Part shown: one piece after another, positions 1 through 5,085 of the stretch
Position numbering within the stretch: the stretch's first letter is position 1
Layout: the number at the start of each line of letters is the position of its first letter
IMG/VR virus record: IMGVR_UViG_3300001851_000051
Location: 1-31,923 of that record
Origin: a virus
Strand: one strand, 5' to 3'
DNA length: 31,923 nucleotides
Notes under the pieces: generated by a model
Told to the model about the DNA's origin: nothing
The model's database searches: none
Seen by the model: the letters and a program-made list of their open reading frames with translations, nothing else
Program-made: the position numbers and the translations under genes

Positions 1-407
1 ATGATGCCTTCCTTGAACGTTTCGCTATCACTGTTGAGCAGGAATATCCTTCCGCTGCGGTGGAAAAGAAGATCGTTCTTAATAAGATGGCTAAGGTTGG
101 TGCAATCGATGAAGAGTTTGCTACCAACCTGGTAACTTGGGCTGAAATCATCCGCAAGACCTTCTACGATGGTGGTATTGATGATCTGATTTCCACTCGC
201 CGTCTGGAACACATCGTCAACGCCTTTGCCATGTTCAAGGATCGTGCTAAGGCTGTGGAATTGTGCGTCAATCGTTTCGACTCTGATACCAAGGCTGCCT
301 TTCTTGATCTCTATACCAAGGTAGATGCTAAGGTAGATGTAGTCACGATGCAACAGCCCACAGCGCCTGAAGAGGGTGTTTTTGATAATGATGAGCCTGC
401 GTTTTAA
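1..407 (+). CDS. CobS-like AAA+ ATPase, C-terminal part (5' truncated by window)
   Basis: The reading frame is open from base 3 and enters the window without a start, so this is the last ~134 residues of a longer protein. It begins with DAFLERFA, which fits the end of the AAA+ sensor region, followed by a helical lid. The run ISTRRLEHIVNAFAMF and the following ELCVNRFD segment match, from memory, the C-terminus of the 'porphyrin biosynthesis CobS' ATPases common in T4-like cyanophages and alphaproteobacterial phages. Those proteins belong to the MoxR/CobS AAA+ clade; despite the name, their phage role is unproven. The Walker motifs would lie upstream and cannot be checked. The tail after residue ~115 is acidic and low-complexity. 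Family call fairly sure; function not. Confidence 0.72.
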   Translation, partial: DAFLERFAITVEQEYPSAAVEKKIVLNKMAKVGAIDEEFATNLVTWAEIIRKTFYDGGIDDLISTRRLEHIVNAFAMFKDRAKAVELCVNRFDSDTKAAFLDLYTKVDAKVDVVTMQQPTAPEEGVFDNDEPAF

Positions 408-423
408 TTGAGGATAAATGAAT

Positions 424-624
424 ATGTCTAATCTTACTTTTCAGCAGTACTACGAAGATCGGTTTGAGGAACTTCTTGACGATGTTAAACAGGAAATTCC
501 TGAAGCCACAGTCCAAGAAATTGGAATGTATCTAAATCAGACTGACTATGGCAAGTTTAAGGCTTTGCTTGATAAGGCAGCAATTAAAATTGCTGAACAG
601 AAACTTTACGAGGAGTGTGAGTAA
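424..624 (+). CDS. Small hypothetical protein (66 aa)
   Basis: A short acidic, helix-rich protein starting MSNLTFQQYYED. I do not recognise a family. Two ATGs compete: 418 and 424. The AGGA at 411-414 is only 3 bases from 418 but 9 from 424, so 424 is preferred. It lies between the CobS-like gene and the DUF3310-like gene. The GAGGAG near its 3' end (610-615) probably serves as ribosome binding site for the next gene. It has no transmembrane segment, no cysteine pair and no catalytic signature. The gene is supported by co-directional tight packing and a good Shine-Dalgarno, not by homology. Confidence 0.6.
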   Translation: MSNLTFQQYYEDRFEELLDDVKQEIPEATVQEIGMYLNQTDYGKFKALLDKAAIKIAEQKLYEECE

Positions 625-625
625 T

Positions 626-1102
626 ATGGAAACAATCGATTATAAGTTTAATGAAGACTATCTTATTTCCGAGTTGAAGGAGTACGTGGACTCAACATAC
701 TCCGGACACTATTCGCGAAATAAGTTTCAGGCGACAGAGTTTATCATTGACTCTGGTCATGGTATGGGTTTCTGTATTGGAAACGTTCTGAAGTATGCTC
801 AGAGGTACGGACACAAGGAGGGATACAATAGGAAAGACCTGTTGAAGGTTCTGCATTATGCCTTGATTGCCCTTAGTGTACATGACCGAGATGAACAGAA
901 TAGGATGAATGAAGCCAAAGGAATTTGGGAAGACGGATACGAGAACGAATTTTCAATCGCTGTTGATGATCACATTACATTGACTGACGCAAATGAAAAC
1001 TTCTTGACAAATCCAGATTGGAATGATACCATGATTTCTAATTCTCAATATGACTTTACTACTATTAAAACTGTTGACATTAACAATCCGAATCAATCTT
1101 AA
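626..1102 (+). CDS. DUF3310-like phage protein
   Basis: Residues ~40-83 contain GMGFCIGNVLKYAQRYGHK followed by RKDLLKVLHYALIAL. This is the pattern of the DUF3310 fold (also annotated SaV-like or nucleotide-kinase-like): a short helix with N-x-x-K-Y, a basic turn, then an amphipathic helix with a D-L-x-K core. DUF3310 proteins are frequent in early and nucleotide-metabolism regions of tailed phages, and their biochemical role is not settled. The start at 626 is chosen because GAGGAG lies ten bases upstream and the open frame further 5' overlaps the preceding gene. The C-terminal ~70 residues are acidic and unlike the domain. It sits directly upstream of the sliding clamp gene. Confidence 0.6.
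   Translation: METIDYKFNEDYLISELKEYVDSTYSGHYSRNKFQATEFIIDSGHGMGFCIGNVLKYAQRYGHKEGYNRKDLLKVLHYALIALSVHDRDEQNRMNEAKGIWEDGYENEFSIAVDDHITLTDANENFLTNPDWNDTMISNSQYDFTTIKTVDINNPNQS
1004..1032 (+). promoter_or_regulatory. Weak sigma70-like promoter candidate upstream of the clamp gene
   Basis: TTGACA at 1004-1009 is followed after exactly 17 bases by TACCAT at 1027-1032, which matches four of six positions of a -10 box. It lies inside the preceding coding sequence, about 85 bases before the gp45 start. It resembles the stronger promoters found elsewhere in this window, but the weak -10 keeps confidence low. Confidence 0.25.
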
Positions 1103-1117
1103 ATAATGGAGAACTAA

Positions 1118-1774
1118 GTGAAACTTTCTACCGAAACCCTCAATCTACTCAAGAACTACGCTAGTATTAATACCAACATTCTTTTTCGACAGGGTAATAC
1201 TCTGTCTACTGTTAGCCCAGGTAAGAATATTTTTGCCCGAGCAACTGTAACGGAAACCTTTCCGCGTGAGTTTGCTGTATACGACCTAAATAGTTTTCTT
1301 TCGCTGCTGACTTTCATGGAAGACCAAGACGTGGAGTTTTCCGAGAAGAGCATCAAGGTTACCAAAGACGGTTCAGAGTTTGAGTATTTTTACTCAGACC
1401 CAGGTACGGTAACTGCGGCTCCCGACAAGAGTTTGGAAATTGAACCGTTCTGGTCATTTGAACTTTCTTCAGACATGATCAATACCCTTCTTCGCGCATC
1501 TGCAATTACTGGTGCACCTATGATCAGTGTCGTTTCCGATAGTAAGTCTGTTGTTCTTAAGGTTGGTGATCCAAACAATCAATCTTCCAACTCTTTCAAG
1601 AAGACTATTGCCGGTGAAGCTCCTGTGTTTGATTGCCGACTGAAGACGGAAAACCTTAAGGTCATTAGTGATAATTATACCGTTTCTCTGGGACGTAAGC
1701 GGGCTATGTCACTTGTAAGTAAGGGTCGAGATTTAACTTATTACCTCGCTCTCGACCCATCTTCTTCCGTTTAA
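1118..1774 (+). CDS. 45: Sliding clamp, DNA polymerase processivity factor gp45
   Basis: T4 gp45 is a trimeric ring that tethers the polymerase to DNA and, with gp33/gp55, activates late transcription. This 218-residue protein has nearly the length of T4 gp45 (about 228). Its N-terminus, MKLSTETLNLLKNYASIN, parallels the T4 start MKLSKDTTALLKNFATIN, and AVYDLNSFLSLL parallels the T4 IYDLNGFLGIL segment. The start is GTG with GGAG at 1108-1111, six bases upstream; no ATG fits this N-terminus. The gene heads the usual T4-like block 45-44-62-regA. A 92-base structured gap separates it from the clamp loader gene, an unusually long spacer here. Confidence 0.95.
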   Translation: MKLSTETLNLLKNYASINTNILFRQGNTLSTVSPGKNIFARATVTETFPREFAVYDLNSFLSLLTFMEDQDVEFSEKSIKVTKDGSEFEYFYSDPGTVTAAPDKSLEIEPFWSFELSSDMINTLLRASAITGAPMISVVSDSKSVVLKVGDPNNQSSNSFKKTIAGEAPVFDCRLKTENLKVISDNYTVSLGRKRAMSLVSKGRDLTYYLALDPSSSV

Positions 1775-1782
1775 CTCGGCTG

Positions 1783-1834
1783 CTGGCGTAAGATCGTCAG
1801 AGCCTGTGGATTACTAGTAGTGATCGCGACAGGC
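1783..1834 (+). promoter_or_regulatory. Tandem hairpins in the gp45-gp44 intergenic leader
   Basis: Two adjacent stem-loops fill the gap between the clamp and clamp-loader genes. The first pairs CTGGCG (1783-1788) with CGTCAG (1795-1800), including one G-U. The second pairs GCCTGT (1802-1807) with ACAGGC (1829-1834). Inside it, GATTACT (1809-1815) pairs with AGTGATC (1819-1825), again with one G-U, leaving a three-base loop. A T/A-rich stretch follows, then GGAG and the gp44 ATG at 1867. It is not a tRNA. It could be a translation-control element, an RNA processing site or a leaky terminator. Structure was read by eye; no folding energy was computed. Confidence 0.5.
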
Positions 1835-1866
1835 ACCTATTTTATATTATGTATGGAGACTGATGT

Positions 1867-2805
1867 ATGTCTAATCGTGACGAATTCCTGTGGACTGAAA
1901 AATATCGCCCACGCAAACTAGATGATTGTATTTTACCAGATGACCAGCTAACTACCTTTAGCCAGTTTGTTGCTACCGGTGAAGTTCCTAATATGCTTCT
2001 CTGTGGTTCTGCTGGTGTAGGAAAGACAACTGTTGCGCGAGCCATATGCGAACAACTTGGCTGCGACTACATTGTTATCAACGGTTCAGAGGAGTCTGGT
2101 ATCGATGTTCTGCGAACAAAGATTCGAGACTTCGCATCTACCGTGTCCTTTACTGGCAAGACGAAGGTTGTTATTCTAGATGAGGCTGATTATCTAAATC
2201 CCAATTCTACACAGCCAGCCCTTCGCGCCTTTATTGAAGAGTTCTCTAAGAACTGCCGATTCATCTTTACTTGTAACTTCAAGAATCGTATCATTGCCCC
2301 TCTTCATAGTCGAACTACCGTTATTGAGTTTAAGATCAGTAAGAAAGATCGACCCAAGATTGCTTCCAAGTTTATGGATCGTCTTTCTGGGATTCTTGAG
2401 AGTGAAGGTATTCCATATGATAAAACTGTGGTTGCTGAAATTCTCAAGAAGCATTTTCCTGACTATCGCCGTGTTCTAAACGAACTTCAACGATATTCTA
2501 TCAACGGCAAGATCGATGAGGGTATGCTTGTTAATCTTCAAGAAGTTAACATGCGAGAACTTGTCGCCTCTCTAAAGGCCAAAGACTTTAAAAAGGTTCG
2601 ACAGTGGGTTGTGGACAATATCGACAACGATCCGTCTCAAATTTTCCGTAAGATTTATGATGTGGTTGTTGATGAAGTAAAGTTTCCCGCTGCTCTAATT
2701 GTTCTTCTTGCCGACTATCAATACAAGTCTGCGTTTGCGGCAAATCAAGAAATCAATCTTGTGGCATGTCTGGCTGAAATCATGGCTTCTTCGGAGTGGA
2801 AGTGA
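1867..2805 (+). CDS. 44: Clamp loader large subunit gp44 (AAA+ ATPase)
   Basis: gp44 forms, with gp62, the ATP-driven loader that opens the gp45 ring onto primer-template DNA. Visible motifs: Walker A GSAGVGKT at residues 47-54, Walker B VVILDEAD ending at 108, sensor-1 region FTCNF near 134-138, and the arginine-finger motif read here as SRT (148-150) where loaders normally have SRC. The N-terminal LWTEKYRPRKLDD is the classic clamp-loader box. Length (312 aa) matches T4 gp44 (319). GGAG lies eight bases before the ATG. The last bases overlap the start of gp62 in a TGATG arrangement, consistent with translational coupling of the two subunits. Confidence 0.95.
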   Translation: MSNRDEFLWTEKYRPRKLDDCILPDDQLTTFSQFVATGEVPNMLLCGSAGVGKTTVARAICEQLGCDYIVINGSEESGIDVLRTKIRDFASTVSFTGKTKVVILDEADYLNPNSTQPALRAFIEEFSKNCRFIFTCNFKNRIIAPLHSRTTVIEFKISKKDRPKIASKFMDRLSGILESEGIPYDKTVVAEILKKHFPDYRRVLNELQRYSINGKIDEGMLVNLQEVNMRELVASLKAKDFKKVRQWVVDNIDNDPSQIFRKIYDVVVDEVKFPAALIVLLADYQYKSAFAANQEINLVACLAEIMASSEWK

Positions 2806-3260
2806 TGGAAGCCATTCTTGATGGACTTGGACCACCAAAAGTAGAGTATAAAGCGGAAGACTATCAAGAAAAGAAGAAGGGTATTTCGCCCTTCGACTTT
2901 ATCAATGATATAAATTCCACTAAGAAGAATCTCATCGTAGATGATTGGTCAGAGAAGCAATATAATCCATGGATTATCAATCGTGGACTGAGCTTTAATC
3001 TGGAAACCATTCATCAGGCCAATGCGATGAATTGTCGTCCCCACCTGGCCAAAGCCATGCAAAATGTGTTCCTTATAAATACTATTAGGGCAAAGAGACG
3101 TTTTGACAAGTGGATTAAACTTGTTGATGATGCCCAAGTGGAGATGATTAAGGAGTATTATGGCTATAGCAATGAAAAGGCTCGCCAAGCACTCACAATT
3201 CTCTCTGAAGAACAAAAAGAATATATAAAAGAGAAATTGTATAAAGGTGGAAAAGCATGA
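2805..3260 (+). CDS. 62: Clamp loader small subunit gp62
   Basis: Small, non-ATPase subunit of the T4-type clamp loader. Identification rests on position between gp44 and regA and on cyanophage-type gp62 signatures: SPFDFINDINSTKKNL, an NPWIINRGLS segment and EYYGYSNEKARQAL. At 151 residues it is shorter than T4 gp62 (187), as in environmental T4-like phages. The ATG at 2805 shares its A with the gp44 stop codon and has CGGAG eight bases upstream. In-frame GTG codons at 2796 and 2802 are less likely starts. Its own end overlaps regA by ATGA. A TATAAATA at 3074-3081 inside this gene was judged probably fortuitous. Confidence 0.88.
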   Translation: MEAILDGLGPPKVEYKAEDYQEKKKGISPFDFINDINSTKKNLIVDDWSEKQYNPWIINRGLSFNLETIHQANAMNCRPHLAKAMQNVFLINTIRAKRRFDKWIKLVDDAQVEMIKEYYGYSNEKARQALTILSEEQKEYIKEKLYKGGKA

Positions 3261-3676
3261 GCGAGAGACTCTTTGATATCGACTATCCGGGATATTCCCC
3301 GCTAGAAGTATCCCTAACAAATCCAGATGACTTTCTAAAGGTACGCGAAACTCTTTCCCGTATTGGTGTGGCTTCGCGTAAAGACCAGATTCTTTATCAG
3401 TCATGTCATATTTTACATAAGCAGGGTAGGTACTTTATCGTTCACTTTAAGGAACTATTTGCGCTAGACGGTAAAGCAGCGGCATTTAGTGACAACGATC
3501 TTCAGCGTAGAAATGCTATCGCACATCTACTAGAGGGTTGGGGTTTAGTTAAGATTGTAAACCCAAGTGAGAATGAGGATAAGGCATCTCTAAATCAAAT
3601 TAAAATTATCTCTTTCAAAGAGAAGAACGATTGGCAGCTTGTCCAAAAATATAATATTGGAACTCGCAAAAAATAG
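3257..3676 (+). CDS. regA: Translational repressor RegA
   Basis: T4 RegA binds the initiation region of many early mRNAs and blocks ribosome access. The match is clear: NPDDFLKVRETLSRIG and LYQSCHILHKQGRYFIVHFK line up with T4 residues PEDFLKVKETLTRMG and LYQSCHILQKKGLYYIVHFK, followed by LLEGWGLVKIV and ISFKEKNDW. The protein (139 aa) is longer than T4 RegA (122), with an extra ~14-residue N-terminus. The start at 3257 overlaps the gp62 stop (ATGA) and has AAGGTGG six bases upstream. It is the last gene before a terminator-like hairpin, so it likely closes the clamp operon. It could act on the structured gp44 leader, but that is inference. Confidence 0.94.
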   Translation: MSERLFDIDYPGYSPLEVSLTNPDDFLKVRETLSRIGVASRKDQILYQSCHILHKQGRYFIVHFKELFALDGKAAAFSDNDLQRRNAIAHLLEGWGLVKIVNPSENEDKASLNQIKIISFKEKNDWQLVQKYNIGTRKK

Positions 3677-3707
3677 TTGACTTCCTCTTTGTAATCTGTT
3701 ATAAATA
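3677..3707 (+). promoter_or_regulatory. Host-type promoter with overlapping late element before hsp20
   Basis: TTGACT (3677-3682) begins right after the regA stop and is followed by a 17-base spacer and TATAAA (3700-3705). The same -10 bases form TATAAATA (3700-3707), the T4 late promoter consensus. The site could therefore be read by host sigma70 early and by phage late sigma (gp55-like) later. Predicted start is about 3712, inside the 5' arm of the terminator hairpin that follows. Confidence 0.65.
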
Positions 3708-3745
3708 ATAAGACTGCTTCGCTTCGGGTTGCAGTCTTATTTTTA
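3707..3745 (+). terminator. Intrinsic terminator after regA
   Basis: A perfect 11-base inverted repeat, AATAAGACTGC (3707-3717) and GCAGTCTTATT (3731-3741), encloses a 13-base loop and is followed by TTT (3742-3744). It would end transcripts arriving from the clamp/regA operon. RNA starting at the overlapping promoter (about 3712) would lack the outer part of the 5' arm and form only a shorter stem. Confidence 0.72.
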
Positions 3746-3768
3746 ACTCGCTTAACAAGGAGAACATT

Positions 3769-4248
3769 ATGGTTACTAAGAGATATACGGTCTCGGACAT
3801 CAACGAGATCATCGATAATTTTAAGCCGTTCACGGTAGGATATGAGAGACTATTTGATACTCTCATGCACAATTCTACAGAGACTTACCCACCTTACAAT
3901 ATCATCCACAATTCTGAAGAGAATTTTACGATTGAAATTGCTGCGGCTGGATTCAAGCAAGACGAGCTAACAATCACTCATTTACCAGAGACAAATAAAC
4001 TTACCATTTCTGGCTCTAAGACAGAAACTACTGGTACCGAAAAGCAATACACATATCGTGGTATTGCAAATAGGAATTTTACCAGAACTTTCAATCTTGC
4101 TCCAGATGTAGTAGTGTTGGAAGCAGCGTTTGCTGATGGCATTCTGTCTGTAACTCTTGAACGTGTTGTTCCTGAAGAGAAGAAACCCAAGACTATTACC
4201 ATCAAGGGTAAGTCTAAGTCGTCTCAAGTATTGAATGAATCACAGTAG
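3769..4248 (+). CDS. Small heat shock protein, Hsp20/IbpA family
   Basis: A 159-residue alpha-crystallin-domain chaperone. The N-terminus has the IbpA-like FTVGYERLFDTL segment. The alpha-crystallin domain spans roughly residues 42-145, with the motifs AAAGFKQDEL, YRGIANRNFTRTFNLA and the A-x-x-x-G-I-L signature in FADGILSVTLER. A lysine-rich tail carries KTITIKG. Hsp20 genes are a hallmark of environmental T4-like phages, placed next to the replication block as here. In family terms it is an ATP-independent holdase, perhaps aiding capsid or fibre folding; the phage target is unknown. AAGGAG lies six to seven bases before the ATG, downstream of the 3677 promoter. Confidence 0.93.
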   Translation: MVTKRYTVSDINEIIDNFKPFTVGYERLFDTLMHNSTETYPPYNIIHNSEENFTIEIAAAGFKQDELTITHLPETNKLTISGSKTETTGTEKQYTYRGIANRNFTRTFNLAPDVVVLEAAFADGILSVTLERVVPEEKKPKTITIKGKSKSSQVLNESQ

Positions 4249-4274
4249 TAAATAATTTATTTAATGGAGTTGCT

Positions 4275-4574
4275 ATGTCCAATGTCAAATGTGTGAAGCT
4301 AATTAGTGGTGAAGATATTATTGCCGATGTTGATGAGAGTGTACAAGGATTAGTAGTCCTTAAAAATCCACTTCTTGTCATGATGATTCCTAATCAGAAT
4401 AATCAGTTTGGCATTGGACTAGCCCCATTTTGTCCACACGCTAAAGATTCTACAGTGCCGGTTATGGCTGGTGCCGTGATTGCCGTATTTGAACCTGAGA
4501 TTGGTATGAGGAATGAGTACAATACCAAGTTCGGTACGGGTGTTCTTATTCCAAATAACAAGCTAAAGGTATGA
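4275..4574 (+). CDS. Lsm/SH3-like small phage protein
   Basis: A 99-residue beta-rich protein starting MSNVKCVKLISGEDIIADV. The K-L-x-S-G-E-D-I-I-A opening, a second strand VVLKNPLLVMM and the block GIGLAPFCPH recall the small Sm-like proteins that recur in T4-like cyanophages near hsp20 and regA. The assignment is by pattern only; RNA binding is a plausible but untested role. GGAG at 4265-4268 sits six bases before the ATG. The stop overlaps the Shine-Dalgarno region of the downstream nuclease gene, so the two are probably cotranscribed. Confidence 0.5.
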   Translation: MSNVKCVKLISGEDIIADVDESVQGLVVLKNPLLVMMIPNQNNQFGIGLAPFCPHAKDSTVPVMAGAVIAVFEPEIGMRNEYNTKFGTGVLIPNNKLKV

Positions 4575-4583
4575 GGTAAGTAT

Positions 4584-5030
4584 ATGAATGTAAAGAAGTT
4601 TATCAGCAGTGGTATGTGCCTTTCGTTCCTGGCTCTCTCCAGCGCCGCCTGGGCTAATCCCTATGACTACAAGGTAGTCGAAGTTGTCGATGGGGATACG
4701 GTCAAGGTGGAAGCGTCCTGGTTGCCTAAGGAACTAGGCTCATCTCTGTCTCTGCGCGTCATGGGTATTGACACTCCAGAGAAGGGTGGACGAGCTAAAT
4801 GCCAGCAGGAGGCAGAGCTAGGAGCTAAGGCTACGAAGTTCGCTAAAGATACCATCAAGCCTGGCCAGATCATCCAGGTGAACATCCTGGACTGGGACAA
4901 GTTCGGTGGTAGGATTGATGCCGATATCTTTATTAACGGTAAGAAGTTTGCAGACATGCAGATTGCTGCCGGTCTTGCCAGACCCTACTTCGGTGAAGCT
5001 AAGTCGAGTTGGTGTGGAGCAACAAAATAA
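4584..5030 (+). CDS. Secreted thermonuclease (staphylococcal nuclease-like)
   Basis: A 148-residue SNase-fold nuclease. Residues 1-24 form a Sec signal peptide: basic start, hydrophobic core LSFLALSSAAWA, likely cleavage after AWA. The catalytic residues of staphylococcal nuclease have counterparts: D36 in VVDGDTV, R58, D63, T64 and E66 in LRVMGIDTPE, and R110 in KFGGR. It should cleave DNA and/or RNA with Ca2+. The signal peptide would send it to the periplasm, away from phage DNA, which is odd for a gene between hsp20 and the polymerase. Codons are more G/C-ending than in its neighbours, suggesting separate acquisition. GAGG lies seven bases before the ATG. Cysteines 73 and 144 could form a disulfide after export. 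Confidence 0.88.
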   Translation: MNVKKFISSGMCLSFLALSSAAWANPYDYKVVEVVDGDTVKVEASWLPKELGSSLSLRVMGIDTPEKGGRAKCQQEAELGAKATKFAKDTIKPGQIIQVNILDWDKFGGRIDADIFINGKKFADMQIAAGLARPYFGEAKSSWCGATK

Positions 5031-5033
5031 GTA

Positions 5034-5062
5034 TTGACTTTCAATGTGTAACGTGCTATTAT
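5034..5062 (+). promoter_or_regulatory. Host-type promoter before DNA polymerase
   Basis: TTGACT (5034-5039), a 17-base spacer and TATTAT (5057-5062) lie in the short gap after the nuclease gene. The predicted start is about 5069, giving a ~17-base leader that contains GAAGG (5075-5079) before the gp43 ATG. It fits an early promoter for the polymerase operon. Confidence 0.7.
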
Positions 5063-5085
5063 TATGAATAACTTGAAGGTACAAT

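Noticed and set aside
1073-1106. TTGACA just before gp45 as a second promoter
   Set aside because: At 17 bases the -10 reads TCTTAA, and better boxes need a 19-20 base spacer.
1783-1866. Structured gp45-gp44 gap considered as a degenerate tRNA
   Set aside because: No acceptor/T-arm pairing or TTCGA motif; the hairpins do not fit a cloverleaf.
3074-3081. TATAAATA inside gp62 as a late promoter
   Set aside because: Located mid-gene, 176 bases before regA, an early-type gene; probably chance in AT-rich sequence.
2949-3404. Antisense open frame of 151 aa across gp62 and regA
   Set aside because: Both sense genes are firmly identified; the antisense product has no recognisable features.
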